This document shows positions 1 through 12,688 of a DNA stretch of 64,000 bases, piece by piece. Below the pieces are notes generated by a model. The model worked only from the letters and a program-made list of their open reading frames with translations, did not search any database and was not told the DNA's origin. Every line of letters begins with the position of its first letter. Within the stretch, counting starts at the first letter, position 1. The translations under genes were made by a program, and so were the position numbers. The stretch covers positions 1 through 64,000 of the forward strand of contig JAVHYF010000015.1 of the NCBI GenBank assembly GCA_031119205.1, written 5' to 3'. Source of the stretch: Moraxellaceae bacterium (GTDB taxonomy: Bacteria > Pseudomonadota > Gammaproteobacteria > Burkholderiales > Rhodocyclaceae).

Positions 1-790
1 CCGGGTTGCCGACCATGAAACCGATGCGCCAGCCGGCCATGTTGTAGCTCTTGGAGAGGGTGAAGAACTCCACCGCGATGTCCTTGGCGCCCGGCACCTG
101 CATGATGGACGGCGCCTTCCAGCCATCGAAGACGATGTCAGCATAGGCCAGGTCATGGACGACGAGGATGTCGTGCTTGCGCGCCAGCGCGATGACGCGC
201 TCGAAGAAATCCAGCTCCACGCATTGCGCGGTCGGGTTGGACGGAAAGCCGAACACCATCATCTTCGGCTTGGGGTAGCTGCCGCGGATGGCCTTCTCCA
301 GCTCCTCGAAGAAGTTTACGCCCGGCACCAAGGGCACCGAACGGATGTCGGCGCCGGCGATCACCGCGCCATAGATATGGATCGGGTAGCTCGGGTCCGG
401 CACCAGCACTGTGTCGCCGCGATCCAGCGTGGCGAGCATCAGGTGCGCGAGCCCTTCCTTGGAGCCGATGGTGACGATGGCCTCGCTGTCCGGGTCGATC
501 TCCACCGCATAGCGATCCGCGTACCAGCGCGAAATGGCGCGACGCAGACGCGGGATGCCGCGCGACGCGGAGTAGCCGTGGGTGTCGCCGCGTTGTGCAG
601 CTTCGGTAAGCTTGGCGACGATGTGCGCAGGCGTGGCCCCGTCGGGGTTGCCCATGCTCATGTCGATGATGTCTTCGCCACGACGGCGGGCGGCAAGCTT
701 CAGCTCGGCCGTGATGTTGAAGACGTAGGGAGGGAGACGATCGATGCGCGCAAAGCGGCGCTTGCCTACCGGCGAGGTGGCAGAGGACAT
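1..790 (-). CDS. alaC: Alanine transaminase AlaC (partial, C-terminus outside window)
   Basis: Fold-type I PLP aminotransferase that makes alanine from pyruvate with glutamate as donor. The 263 codons present start at the ATG at 790 and run off the left edge. The N-terminus ([13 protein letters not shown]), the MSMGNPDG motif, the PSNPTAQC motif and the PLP-binding lysine in the [10 protein letters not shown] context (Lys247) are all visible and fit the AlaC/YfdZ group rather than AspC. In many betaproteobacteria this gene precedes hom and thrC; whether that holds here is outside the window. A related transaminase activity is the alternative, but the family is secure. Confidence 0.85.
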   Translation of the reverse strand, partial: MSSATSPVGKRRFARIDRLPPYVFNITAELKLAARRRGEDIIDMSMGNPDGATPAHIVAKLTEAAQRGDTHGYSASRGIPRLRRAISRWYADRYAVEIDPDSEAIVTIGSKEGLAHLMLATLDRGDTVLVPDPSYPIHIYGAVIAGADIRSVPLVPGVNFFEELEKAIRGSYPKPKMMVFGFPSNPTAQCVELDFFERVIALARKHDILVVHDLAYADIVFDGWKAPSIMQVPGAKDIAVEFFTLSKSYNMAGWRIGFMVGNP

Positions 791-900
791 GCAGGTTTCC
801 TTTACGTAAGCGCCCGGAACCGTCCGAGCGACGTGGGCAGCGCTGTCTCGCTGCCCGCCGTCATCCTAACGCAAAGGACTGTGCAGCACAGCCGTCGCGA

Positions 901-1956
901 TCACTGCAGGCGGAAGCTGTAGTTGTAGGTCCGGGGGCTGCCGTTGACGATGACGTTGGCGACCGTCACGTTGTAGCTCAGGTTGTCCTGCAGCCCGGCG
1001 ACCTTCCACTGCAGGTTGTTGGCCATGCCGTAGCCGTTGTAGTCGGCGCTCTGCTCGCTGATGCCCAGCGTGCCACCCGGGCCGCTCACCGTGACGGTCG
1101 CCGTCGCGTAGCTCACCTGCCCGCTGCCGTTGGCCCCTGCATTGGTCTTGCTGGCGATGGCGCTGAAGGACAGGAACCAGCTCTTGCCGAATTCGGCTGC
1201 CGGATAGACGCCTTGCGGATAGGCCACGTAGTCGGTGCTCATGGCGCTGACATTGCCGCGACCGTTGCCGAGCACTTTCAGCACGGAAGACGAATAGACG
1301 TTGCTGGTGCCATTGGGCACGCCGTCCACACGGCCATAGGTGGTCTTGCCCAGGAAGGGATCGAGCATCCAGCGTCGGTGCCCCAGCGAGGGCACGTCGT
1401 CATCGATGAGGAAACCCACCAGACTGCCGGTGCTGGCCAGACTGTCGTAGTTGCTCCCGCCTGATCGCCATGCGAGATGCAGATTGCTGGTGCTCGCCAG
1501 GTTGTAGGCGTTGGCCGAATAGCACAGGCCACCGGCGGATGGTGTGTGCGTCAGCCCGCGATTGGCCACCATGTACAGCGCAGCCTCGGCAGCCGCCGCA
1601 TCGTGCGTGGATTCATAGGTCACCGCCAGCAGTCCATGGCGTGCGCGGATCGCATTGAGCTTGTCCAGCACCGCCTGGCGCTCGCTGTCCTTCAACTCGC
1701 CGGGATCGCAGCTCGCGATGTTCGCCCTGCGGTTGAACGGACCACCGGTGGTGCCCGCACCGCTGGATGACGCGGAAGATGATGAGGATGAGGACGAAGA
1801 CGAGGATGAAGATGAGGAAGAAGCGGGAGATTGCGTCGACGACGCCTGTGCTGGTTGAGCACCGCCACCGCCGCCCGCACCACCGCAAGCCGCGAGGAAA
1901 GTGAACAGCGCGGCAGACGAGAACAAGCGAAAGTAGATGCGTTCGTGGGCGTCCAT
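901..1956 (-). CDS. CAP-domain (SCP-like) lipoprotein with poly-serine linker
   Basis: 351-residue predicted lipoprotein. The start at 1956 places a lipobox (LAAC, acylated Cys24) after a hydrophobic segment; longer in-frame starts would bury it. A glycine/alanine patch is followed by an uninterrupted serine tract (about residues 50-65) that works as a flexible linker. The remainder looks like a CAP/SCP domain (LDKLNAIRARHGL, then THTPSAGGLCYS and LGHRRWMLDPFLG), a fold found in secreted proteins of mostly unknown activity. A C-terminal beta-rich region of about 100 residues follows. It is divergent from pgi. The function of bacterial CAP lipoproteins is not established. Confidence 0.75.
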   Translation of the reverse strand: MDAHERIYFRLFSSAALFTFLAACGGAGGGGGAQPAQASSTQSPASSSSSSSSSSSSSSSSASSSGAGTTGGPFNRRANIASCDPGELKDSERQAVLDKLNAIRARHGLLAVTYESTHDAAAAEAALYMVANRGLTHTPSAGGLCYSANAYNLASTSNLHLAWRSGGSNYDSLASTGSLVGFLIDDDVPSLGHRRWMLDPFLGKTTYGRVDGVPNGTSNVYSSSVLKVLGNGRGNVSAMSTDYVAYPQGVYPAAEFGKSWFLSFSAIASKTNAGANGSGQVSYATATVTVSGPGGTLGISEQSADYNGYGMANNLQWKVAGLQDNLSYNVTVANVIVNGSPRTYNYSFRLQ

Positions 1957-2123
1957 GGGGAACAAAACAGCAGCGGAAACGACAGAGATTCTGAGGGCTG
2001 GCGCGCACACCCGGTCGAGGGTGCCGTCAGTCTGCGATGAACGTAGATCATTCGTCCTCCGATGCCTGCCCAAGCGGCCCTTCATCGGCGATACTTCTGT
2101 CTCCCCCTAGCCTGATCAAGACC

Positions 2124-3764
2124 ATGAGCCCCACACAACATGCCAGTTGGCAGCGTCTGCGTGCTTTGGCCGAATCCTGGCGGAAGCTGCACCTGCGCCA
2201 GGTATTTGAACGCGACCCTGACCGTGCCACCCGGATGACGGCGAGTGCCGTCGGTATCCATCTCGACTACGCCAAGAACAGCCTGGATCAGGAAGTCCTG
2301 GACGCGCTGATCGAACTGGCAAAGGACTGCGACCTCGCCGGTCAACGCGAGGCAATGTTCACGGGCCAGCGCTACAACCTGACCGAGAACCGCGCCGTGT
2401 TGCACACCGCCCTGCGTCAGCAGACGGATGCGCCGATCGTGGTGGACGGTGACAACGTGCTGCCTCACGTCCGCGCCGAGCGCACCCGCTGCTACGCCTT
2501 TGCGGAGAGCGTACGCACCGGCCATTGGCGCGGCCACTCCGGCCAGACGATCACCGACGTGGTGAATATCGGCATCGGCGGTTCCGACCTCGGCCCGCTG
2601 ATGGTCTGCGAGGCACTCGCCCCGCTGGCTGACGGCCCCCGTCTGCACTTCGTGTCCAACGTAGACGGCACGCACCTGTCGCAGACGCTGAAGCGCCTGG
2701 ACCCGGCGCGCACGCTGTTCGTTGTCGCCTCCAAGACCTTCACGACCATCGAGACCCTGTCCAACGCCCGCAGTGCGCGCGCCTGGCTGGTGGAAGCACT
2801 GGGCAGCGAATCCGCCGTGGCACGCCACTTCGTGGCTGTGTCTACCGCCCGCGAGAAGGTCACCGCCTTCGGCATCGATGCCCACAGCATGTTCGGCTTC
2901 TGGGACTGGGTGGGTGGCCGCTATTCGTTGTGGTCGGCCATCGGCCTGCCGATCATGCTGGCCCTGGGCGGCGCACGCTTCGATGAGTTGCTCGCCGGCG
3001 CCGCCGAGATGGACGAACACTTCCGTGCCGCACCAGCCGAACGCAACCTGCCGGTGCTGCTCGGTCTGATCGGCGTCTGGTACGTGAATTTCCTCGGCCA
3101 CTCCTCCCACCTGCTGGCGCCGTACAACAACACCCTGCGCCGCCTGCCGGCCTGGCTGCAGCAGCTGGACATGGAATCCAACGGCAAGACGGTGCACCGC
3201 GACGGCAGCCCGGTCGACCACGCCACCGGACCCATCGTGTGGGGCGAGCCGGGCATCAACGGCCAGCACGCCTACTTCCAGTTGCTGCACCAGGGCAGCC
3301 AGATCGTGCCGGTGGACTTCATCCTTGCACTGAGCCAGCGCGGCCAGCTCGACAGCCATTTGCCGACGCTGGTGGCGAACTGCCTGGCGCAGAGCGCGGC
3401 CATGATGCGCGGCAAGACCGCCGAGGAAGTACGCACCGAGCTCACCGCACGCGGCATGTCCGCCGGCGACATCGAGACGGCGATCCCGCACCGCGTCTTT
3501 CCCGGCAACCGCCCGAGCAACACCCTGCTGATCGACGCCCTGTCACCGCACCGCTTGGGGGCGTTGCTGGCGCTCTACGAGCACAAGGTCTTCGTGCAGG
3601 CCGCGGTATGGAACATCAATGCCTTTGACCAGTGGGGCGTGGAGCTGGGCAAGCAGCTGGCCAGCGACATCGAGAACCGCCTGAAGGGTAACGAGGGCAA
3701 GCAGTACGACGCATCGACCGAAGCATTGATTGCACTGGCGGCTGCGCAGATCGAACGTCACTAG
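2124..3764 (+). CDS. pgi: Glucose-6-phosphate isomerase
   Basis: Interconverts glucose-6-phosphate and fructose-6-phosphate in glycolysis and gluconeogenesis. The 546-residue length matches the long bacterial PGI family. Visible signatures are NIGIGGSDLGP, SKTFTTIET, the GGRYSLWSAIGLP block, GINGQHAYFQLLHQG with the catalytic histidine, and VFPGNRPSNTLL near the C-terminus. The ATG at 2124 gives the usual N-terminus (SWQRLRALA); an upstream in-frame ATG at 2037 would add an atypical 29-residue extension. The gene ends at a bidirectional terminator shared with the convergent pectate lyase gene. Confidence 0.95.
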   Translation: MSPTQHASWQRLRALAESWRKLHLRQVFERDPDRATRMTASAVGIHLDYAKNSLDQEVLDALIELAKDCDLAGQREAMFTGQRYNLTENRAVLHTALRQQTDAPIVVDGDNVLPHVRAERTRCYAFAESVRTGHWRGHSGQTITDVVNIGIGGSDLGPLMVCEALAPLADGPRLHFVSNVDGTHLSQTLKRLDPARTLFVVASKTFTTIETLSNARSARAWLVEALGSESAVARHFVAVSTAREKVTAFGIDAHSMFGFWDWVGGRYSLWSAIGLPIMLALGGARFDELLAGAAEMDEHFRAAPAERNLPVLLGLIGVWYVNFLGHSSHLLAPYNNTLRRLPAWLQQLDMESNGKTVHRDGSPVDHATGPIVWGEPGINGQHAYFQLLHQGSQIVPVDFILALSQRGQLDSHLPTLVANCLAQSAAMMRGKTAEEVRTELTARGMSAGDIETAIPHRVFPGNRPSNTLLIDALSPHRLGALLALYEHKVFVQAAVWNINAFDQWGVELGKQLASDIENRLKGNEGKQYDASTEALIALAAAQIERH

Positions 3765-3787
3765 GCACGCGCTTTCACGACGGCAAT

Positions 3788-3818
3788 GAAAAAGCCCGGC
3801 GATTTGCCGGGCTTTTTA
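3788..3818. terminator. Bidirectional intrinsic terminator between pgi and pectate lyase gene
   Basis: A perfect 10-bp stem (AAAGCCCGGC at 3791-3800, complement at 3806-3815) encloses a 5-nt loop. It has a run of A on the left and T on the right, so it can end transcripts from both convergent genes. Confidence 0.9.
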
Positions 3819-3859
3819 TTTCTGCGGCCGGAACAGCCGCAGCAAGACAACAGACACGC

Positions 3860-5506
3860 CTATAGCTTGCCAGCGCCCGCGTTGGCCATGACCTTCGCCT
3901 TGACCGTGTTGGCGGCGTCCGGCGTGTAGGTGTAGTTGGTGGCAGGCGTCCAGAAGGTACTGGTGTCCTCCAGCACCGGCTTGGACATGCTCGCCGCCAT
4001 CGCGTTGGCAGAGACGAACAGGCTGGTGCCGGCCCCGTTGAGCAGGGTGCCGGAATCATAGAAGTAGGTCTTCTGCAGATAGTCCAGCTTGGCCGAGTCA
4101 GTGGCCGGATTGCTCGGAGAGGCCTTGTGCCAGGTGTAGAACGTCACGGTGTCGTCCACGACCGTGCTGTTGCCACTGGTGATGTCGAAGACGTTGTTCT
4201 CCGAGTAGATCTTCGCCAGGTAGCCGATCCCCATGCCATAGAGGTGACGGTTGGGCGGCACGTAGGTGCCATCCACCGGCGCGTAGGCACCCAGGTAGCC
4301 GATCTGACCGCTGTAGTAGTTGTTGTAGAGGTGGACCTTGCCCATCCGGACGCGAGGCAGACGCTGGCCGGCGTTCTCGTAGTAGTTGTGATGCAGGGTC
4401 ACCGAAAGAGCACCCCAACCGTTGTTCACGTTGACCGTATCCGAACTGCCGATCAGGTGCGTCTTGTCGTGGTTCTTGATGTGGTTGTACGACAGGGTCA
4501 CGAAATCGGACTTGTTGGTGATGTCGACCGCGCCATCGTGATGCTGGATGAAGTAGTCAACACCCACGTGCGGGGCATCGAACACGGACGCGAAGGTGTG
4601 GTCTTCGCGCGAGCCGTCACTGAAACTGCAATGGTCGATCCAGATGCGCTTGCCGCCGTTCAGCGTGATCAGGTCGTAGTTGGAGTTCCAGCGACCGCCC
4701 GGACACATCTGCGGACCGGTAGTGGCATCCACGTAGGCCGCCTGGCAACCTGCCTGGGCCGGCGTGGTCAGCGAAAAGGAGTCCGTCGGCGACCATACCG
4801 GGAAGTAGTCGAAAGCGTCTTCGAAGGCGATGTTGCGGATCACCACGTTGTCGGCACCGTCACCCAGGGACAGCTGTCCCCTGATGATCTTCGCGTCAGC
4901 GCCCAGGCCCAGCAGCGAGGTGTTGGCGCTGACCGGAATCTTGACGATCTTGCCCTGGTTGGCCGAGGCGGCGGCACGTGCCGTTTCCTGCGCGCCGCTG
5001 ACAGCCTTCGGACGGTTGTTCGGTGTGTCCCAGTTGGCCGGGTCGGCATTCCATACGCTCGGTTTGTACGCGGCCACATACGCAGCGAAGTCATACGGCT
5101 GGGCCGCGACACTGGCAGCGACGTAGTCGGCTTCGACGAGCTCGACCAGCGCCTTGTTCATCGACAGGTTGATGGTGCCCTTGATGTAGATGATCTTCTT
5201 CGTGGTATCCAGCGTGCCGCTGAAGCTACCGTCGGCATTGATGGTGGCTCCACCGCCATACAGCGCCTGGATCAGCTCGTTGCGATTGGTCACCGTGTAG
5301 GTGTGAGCCGCGTCGGCACCATCGCCACCGGTCACTTTGTCGGTCTGGCTGTTCGCCCAGCCGTCCGCACCCAGAGAGCTCGGCCCGGCCACACCACCAC
5401 CACCACCACCCGAAGAACTTGCCGCAGGCCCGTCGCTACCGCCGCCGCAGGCGACCAGACCCATGGTGGCCAGCAACAGTGCCAGCCCCGTCATTCGCAT
5501 CGACAT
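3860..5506 (-). CDS. Pectate lyase family 1 lipoprotein
   Basis: 548-residue exported pectate lyase that cleaves polygalacturonate by beta-elimination. The ATG at 5506 follows a strong Shine-Dalgarno (aggagg) and starts a lipoprotein signal with lipobox LVAC (Cys20). A glycine-rich linker follows, then a PL1 parallel beta-helix. It carries the family's WIDHCSFSDG motif, the calcium-site DITNKSDFVTLSYNHI segment, and the RLPRVRMGKVHLYNNYY segment with the catalytic arginine. Length above the typical 350-400 residues comes from an insertion around residues 120-200 and a C-terminal extension. Surface anchoring implies pectin use as a carbon source. The region upstream is AT-rich with a palindrome that may bind a regulator. 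Confidence 0.88.
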   Translation of the reverse strand: MSMRMTGLALLLATMGLVACGGGSDGPAASSSGGGGGGVAGPSSLGADGWANSQTDKVTGGDGADAAHTYTVTNRNELIQALYGGGATINADGSFSGTLDTTKKIIYIKGTINLSMNKALVELVEADYVAASVAAQPYDFAAYVAAYKPSVWNADPANWDTPNNRPKAVSGAQETARAAASANQGKIVKIPVSANTSLLGLGADAKIIRGQLSLGDGADNVVIRNIAFEDAFDYFPVWSPTDSFSLTTPAQAGCQAAYVDATTGPQMCPGGRWNSNYDLITLNGGKRIWIDHCSFSDGSREDHTFASVFDAPHVGVDYFIQHHDGAVDITNKSDFVTLSYNHIKNHDKTHLIGSSDTVNVNNGWGALSVTLHHNYYENAGQRLPRVRMGKVHLYNNYYSGQIGYLGAYAPVDGTYVPPNRHLYGMGIGYLAKIYSENNVFDITSGNSTVVDDTVTFYTWHKASPSNPATDSAKLDYLQKTYFYDSGTLLNGAGTSLFVSANAMAASMSKPVLEDTSTFWTPATNYTYTPDAANTVKAKVMANAGAGKL

Positions 5507-5740
5507 CAGGAATCTCCTCCTTTGATGAATCAGAAGAAGCCTGACAAATTCTCTCAACTTAGTTCAGACAATTGTCTTACTGGCTTCCAAGGATTGCAGC
5601 AAACACGCCTCAGACAGCCAAAAACTGAAAGACAACCGTTTACCACAGTCATTATTGTAAGACTGCAAAACCAATTAAATTGACTGGGGACAACGTGTAT
5701 TACAACTAGAGCAGTAAGCTGATAATCTGGCGCGGAGTTT
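5507..5740 (-). promoter_or_regulatory. AT-rich upstream region of the pectate lyase gene with palindromic operator candidate
   Basis: This is the only clearly AT-rich stretch in the chromosomal part. It contains a perfect 12-bp palindrome AGACAATTGTCT (5566-5577). The heptamer GTAAGAC occurs in one orientation at 5655-5661 and as its complement at 5574-5580. The position just upstream of a substrate-specific secreted enzyme suggests an operator for a GntR- or LacI-type repressor or for catabolite control; the regulator is not identified. The rest of the gap to panC (to 5822) shows no gene. Confidence 0.4.
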
Positions 5741-5822
5741 GTTCCACTCCCCACCCCAGCCGGAAACAAGCGCAGAGGCGGGGCAATCGCAGTTGGCACG
5801 CAGACGCGCGCCAACCCGCGCG

Positions 5823-9573
<3,751 letters not shown>

Positions 9574-9577
<4 letters not shown>

Positions 9578-9849
9578 CGGCGCCCCTGGACCAACTGGAA
9601 AGCGCCCTCGCCCGTCGCCGAGATGGCAGCCTGTCGCCCACCGACTTCGTGCGCCTGCTGCGCGAGACCGCACACCCACTCTGCGCACAGTTGCCACCAC
9701 GCTTCACCGAGGTGCTCGAGGATCTCTGCATGCGTCTGGAATCCAGCCAGCTCTTCAGTGGCGACAGCTGCTCTTTCAGCGACCGGGAACTGCTCGACGG
9801 CGTTGGATTCTGGATCGAACGCGCCCGCCTGAGAATGACTTCATCATGA
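9574..9849 (+). CDS. Small acidic protein translationally coupled to the GGDEF-EAL gene
   Basis: 91 residues, unrecognised. Its ATG overlaps the stop of the PAS-GGDEF-EAL gene (ATGA), implying translational coupling and a linked role. The sequence is mainly helical (two amphipathic stretches with LLRETAHPLCAQLPPRF and EVLEDLCMRLESS) and lacks signal peptide, membrane segment or metal motif. A regulator or partner of the phosphodiesterase is a reasonable inference but untested. Confidence 0.65.
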
Positions 9850-9861
9850 ACAGAAGACAAT

Positions 9862-9889
9862 AAAAAAGGCAGGGCTCGCGCCCTGCCTT
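9862..9889 (-). terminator. Intrinsic terminator of the cold-shock gene
   Basis: A 9-bp stem (AAGGCAGGG at 9866-9874, complement at 9881-9889) has a 6-nt loop. On the minus strand it is followed by a T run, correctly placed after the cold-shock gene that ends at 9910. It may also stop rightward transcripts from the small gene ending at 9849. Confidence 0.85.
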
Positions 9890-9909
9890 CCTGCATCAGG
9901 CCTGCTGGA

Positions 9910-10113
9910 TTACAGCGGCTTGATGGTGGAAGCCTGACGGCCCTTCGGGCCTTGCTTCACTTCGAATTCCACGCGTTGGCCTTCCTTCAGCGAACGGAAA
10001 CCGCCAGCCTGGATTTCAGAGAAGTGGGCGAACAGGTCGTCACCACCGCCGTCCGGAGTGATGAAGCCAAAGCCCTTGGAATCGTTGAACCACTTGACAA
10101 TACCGGTTGCCAT
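9910..10113 (-). CDS. CspA-family cold-shock protein
   Basis: 67-residue single cold-shock domain that binds single-stranded RNA/DNA and melts mRNA structure. Begins [18 protein letters not shown] (RNP1 motif KGFGFI) and contains the RNP2-type DLFAHFSEI. The length is exactly that of the family. The 265-bp gap upstream has no gene and could hold the long structured 5' leader typical of cold-inducible members. Confidence 0.94.
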   Translation of the reverse strand: MATGIVKWFNDSKGFGFITPDGGGDDLFAHFSEIQAGGFRSLKEGQRVEFEVKQGPKGRQASTIKPL

Positions 10114-10378
10114 TCTGACGTCCTTACTTACAAGAGATGTACTCAATGATCCGAAGCGGATCGTTCGCAGCAATCCGAACAGGACAGCGGTGAAGACACT
10201 ACATGGCGATCCGTCGCGAGACGGGGTCAAGGCGTTCAACAACACACTACCAATCGACTGCTGGCGGCAAGATAAGCCATTCATTTGCACCGCACAAGCG
10301 AGAGAATAGAACACTCGCCCTTTTGGGCATACGCGTAGACCCGCGGCCTGTAAGGCTCTCCGCCACGCACCTCCGAAT
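10114..10378. other. Intergenic region upstream of the cold-shock gene and divergent HDAC-like gene
   Basis: No credible coding region. It must contain promoters for both divergent genes. It would fit a long cold-shock 5' UTR on the minus strand, but I could not assign a confident -35/-10 pair or cold-box from the sequence. Confidence 0.3.
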
Positions 10379-11278
10379 ATGAATCTTTACTACGCCGACC
10401 AGTTCGTCCTGCCACTCCCTGAAGGACATCGCTTCCCGATGGCCAAGTACCGCCTGCTGCGCGAATCTCTCATCCACAGCAAGCTCTTCTCCGATAAGGA
10501 TTTTCATGTGCCACCCGCAGCCACGGACGCGCAGATCATGCGCGCCCATACGGCGGCGTACCTGCAGCGGGCGGCAGACGGAACACTCGATGCCGATGAG
10601 ATCCGCCGCATCGGATTCCCCTGGACGCCCCAGATGATCGAGCGCTCCCGCCGTTCGTCGGGAGCAACGATAGAAGCGGCACGTAGCGCCTTGCGCGACG
10701 GTTGTGCGGCCAATCTCGCCGGCGGTACGCACCACGCACACGCCGATTTCGGTAGCGGTTTTTGCGTTTTTAATGACGCTGCCATTGCTGCCCGTGCAAT
10801 GCAGGCAGAGGAAGCCATCGGCCAGGTGGCGATCATCGACTGCGACGTCCATCAGGGTGACGGCACGGCAGCCATCCTCGCCGACGACCCGACCGTCTTC
10901 ACCTTCAGCATCCATGGCGCAAAGAACTTCCCCTTCCGCAAACAGCTGAGCGATCTCGATGTCGAGCTGGCGGATGACACCGGCGACGGCGCTTATCTCG
11001 ATGCGCTACGGGCGGCGCTCGACGAAGTGTTCAGCCGCTGTCGACCGGAACTGGTCATCTACCTGGCAGGCGCCGACCCCTTTAAGGGCGACCGCCTCGG
11101 CCGCCTGTCACTGAGCCTGGACGGTCTGCGCGCGCGCGACGATATGGTGCTGGCGGCCTGCCAGGTGCGTGGCGTTCCCGTAGCAATCGCGATGGCCGGC
11201 GGATATGCCGAAGACATTGCGGAAACAGTGGCCATCCACGCCGCCACGATCACCCTTGCACGTCAGCGTTTTGCATGA
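10379..11278 (+). CDS. Histone-deacetylase-superfamily hydrolase
   Basis: 299-residue zinc amidohydrolase of the HDAC/acetoin-utilisation/acetylpolyamine family. It shows [19 protein letters not shown] (active-site His-His and the tyrosine-loop region), the metal-binding [10 protein letters not shown], and [17 protein letters not shown] with the last metal aspartate. In bacteria these enzymes deacetylate small molecules or lysines; the substrate here cannot be read. The stop overlaps the start of the DUF429 gene (ATGA), so the two are co-translated. Confidence 0.88.
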   Translation: MNLYYADQFVLPLPEGHRFPMAKYRLLRESLIHSKLFSDKDFHVPPAATDAQIMRAHTAAYLQRAADGTLDADEIRRIGFPWTPQMIERSRRSSGATIEAARSALRDGCAANLAGGTHHAHADFGSGFCVFNDAAIAARAMQAEEAIGQVAIIDCDVHQGDGTAAILADDPTVFTFSIHGAKNFPFRKQLSDLDVELADDTGDGAYLDALRAALDEVFSRCRPELVIYLAGADPFKGDRLGRLSLSLDGLRARDDMVLAACQVRGVPVAIAMAGGYAEDIAETVAIHAATITLARQRFA

Positions 11279-12081
11279 AGCTGTACGGCATCGACTTCAC
11301 CTCCGCGCCACGTCGGCGCAAGCCCATCACCATTGCGGCTGGCAGGCTTGAAGCTGGCAAGCTACGGCTGGAGGAATTCCGGTACTGCGCGGGCTGGTCG
11401 GATTTCGAGCATTTCCTGCAAACCCCCGGCCCCTGGTGCGGCGCATTCGACTTTCCCTTCGGCTTGCCCCGCGAGCTGGTGAGCACCCTCGGCTGGCCGG
11501 ACAACTGGGCCACGCTCGTCACACATATCGCGAAGCTGGGCAAGACGGATTTCTGCGCGGCACTGAACGCGGCGCGCGAGGCACGCCCCGCAGGCCAACG
11601 CTATGCGCATCGCCGCACGGATATTCCCGCCCGATCCCACAGCCCGATGAAGCTGGTCAATCCGCCGGTCGGCCTGATGTTCTTCGAAGGTACGCCACGC
11701 CTGCTGGCCGCCGACATGCATCTGCCAGGTATCCATGCCGCCGACGAAGCTCGCGTGGCGCTGGAGGCCTATCCGGGGTTGCTTGCACGCACCATCACCC
11801 GGCAGTCCTACAAGAACGACAGCGTGGCGAAACAGACATCTGAACGGCGACTCGCACGTGGCAGCATCCTGGACGCCTTGCTCAGTGGTCGCCACCCGCT
11901 TGATCTGCAACTGGAGACAGCATCGTCACTGGCCACCGCAATGCTGGATGACGGCTCCGGCGATCTGCTCGACGCCACGCTCGCCCTGACGCAGGCCGCA
12001 TGGTGCGCACAACGCAAGGATTCAGGCTGGGGCCTGCCGGCAGATATCGATCCACTGGAAGGCTGGATCGTCACTGCTTGA
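11275..12081 (+). CDS. DUF429-family protein, predicted RNase H-fold
   Basis: 268 residues beginning [12 protein letters not shown], the typical DUF429 opening in which an early aspartate belongs to an RNase H-like active site. Further family-like features are GAFDFPFGLP, the EGTPRLL segment, EAYPG and the late D-L-L-D-A acidic patch near residue 230. The reaction is unknown; a nuclease is a prediction from fold only. It overlaps the HDAC-like gene by 4 bp, which suggests a shared pathway. Confidence 0.75.
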   Translation: MKLYGIDFTSAPRRRKPITIAAGRLEAGKLRLEEFRYCAGWSDFEHFLQTPGPWCGAFDFPFGLPRELVSTLGWPDNWATLVTHIAKLGKTDFCAALNAAREARPAGQRYAHRRTDIPARSHSPMKLVNPPVGLMFFEGTPRLLAADMHLPGIHAADEARVALEAYPGLLARTITRQSYKNDSVAKQTSERRLARGSILDALLSGRHPLDLQLETASSLATAMLDDGSGDLLDATLALTQAAWCAQRKDSGWGLPADIDPLEGWIVTA

Positions 12082-12089
12082 ACTCTGAT

Positions 12090-12560
12090 TCAGCGCAGGC
12101 TGTCGATGAGACCACGCACGGCGTCTTCGCACAGATCCAGGACTGAATCGAAGCCGGCGTCATCACCGTAGTAGGGGTCCGGCACGTCACCCGGAGCACC
12201 GGCGAAATCGAGGAACATCTTCACCCGCTCCTGCAGCCCAGGCGGACACTCCCGCCGCAACCACACGTAGTGCCCGCGATCCATCGCAAGGATGAGATCG
12301 AAACGCTCGAAATCCTGCGGCAACACCGGTCGCGCCCGCAGACGCGACAGGTCGTACCCGCGCCGCAAGGCGAATCGCTGCGCACGTGGATCGGGCGCCT
12401 CTCCGTCATGCCAGGCATGCGTCCCCGCCGAGTCCACCTCGACCTCGCCATCCAGACCGGTGCGCGCGATCCAGTGACGGGCAATACCCTCCGCTGTCGG
12501 GGAGCGACAGATATTGCCTGTGCAGACGAACAGGATGCGTTTGATGCTCTTTGCCTTCAT
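12090..12560 (-). CDS. Low-molecular-weight protein-tyrosine phosphatase
   Basis: 156 residues with the active-site loop VCTGNICRSP (Cys13, Arg19) near the N-terminus, the DSAGTHAW segment, AMDRGHY and the C-terminal general-acid DPYYG motif. It dephosphorylates phosphotyrosine, commonly on tyrosine autokinases or capsule/exopolysaccharide proteins. No kinase or polysaccharide gene is adjacent, so the target is unknown. Length is normal for the family. Confidence 0.92.
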   Translation of the reverse strand: MKAKSIKRILFVCTGNICRSPTAEGIARHWIARTGLDGEVEVDSAGTHAWHDGEAPDPRAQRFALRRGYDLSRLRARPVLPQDFERFDLILAMDRGHYVWLRRECPPGLQERVKMFLDFAGAPGDVPDPYYGDDAGFDSVLDLCEDAVRGLIDSLR

Positions 12561-12688
12561 GCCACTCAGGACCCACTGTGATCAGCGCGTGCGAAGCTCG
12601 GGCGCGCCAACCAGGGGCTTTCAGGAATACCGCTAGTGGCGGCATAGTATCGGAATCGGCGTAACCGGATCCGACCGACCAGCAGACG

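Noticed and set aside
1655-1858. Plus-strand frame with an Asp/Glu run
   Set aside because: It is the reverse complement of the serine linker of the CAP lipoprotein and not an independent gene.
2082-3491. A 469-codon minus-strand frame opposite pgi
   Set aside because: Shadow of pgi; no start context and no recognisable domain.
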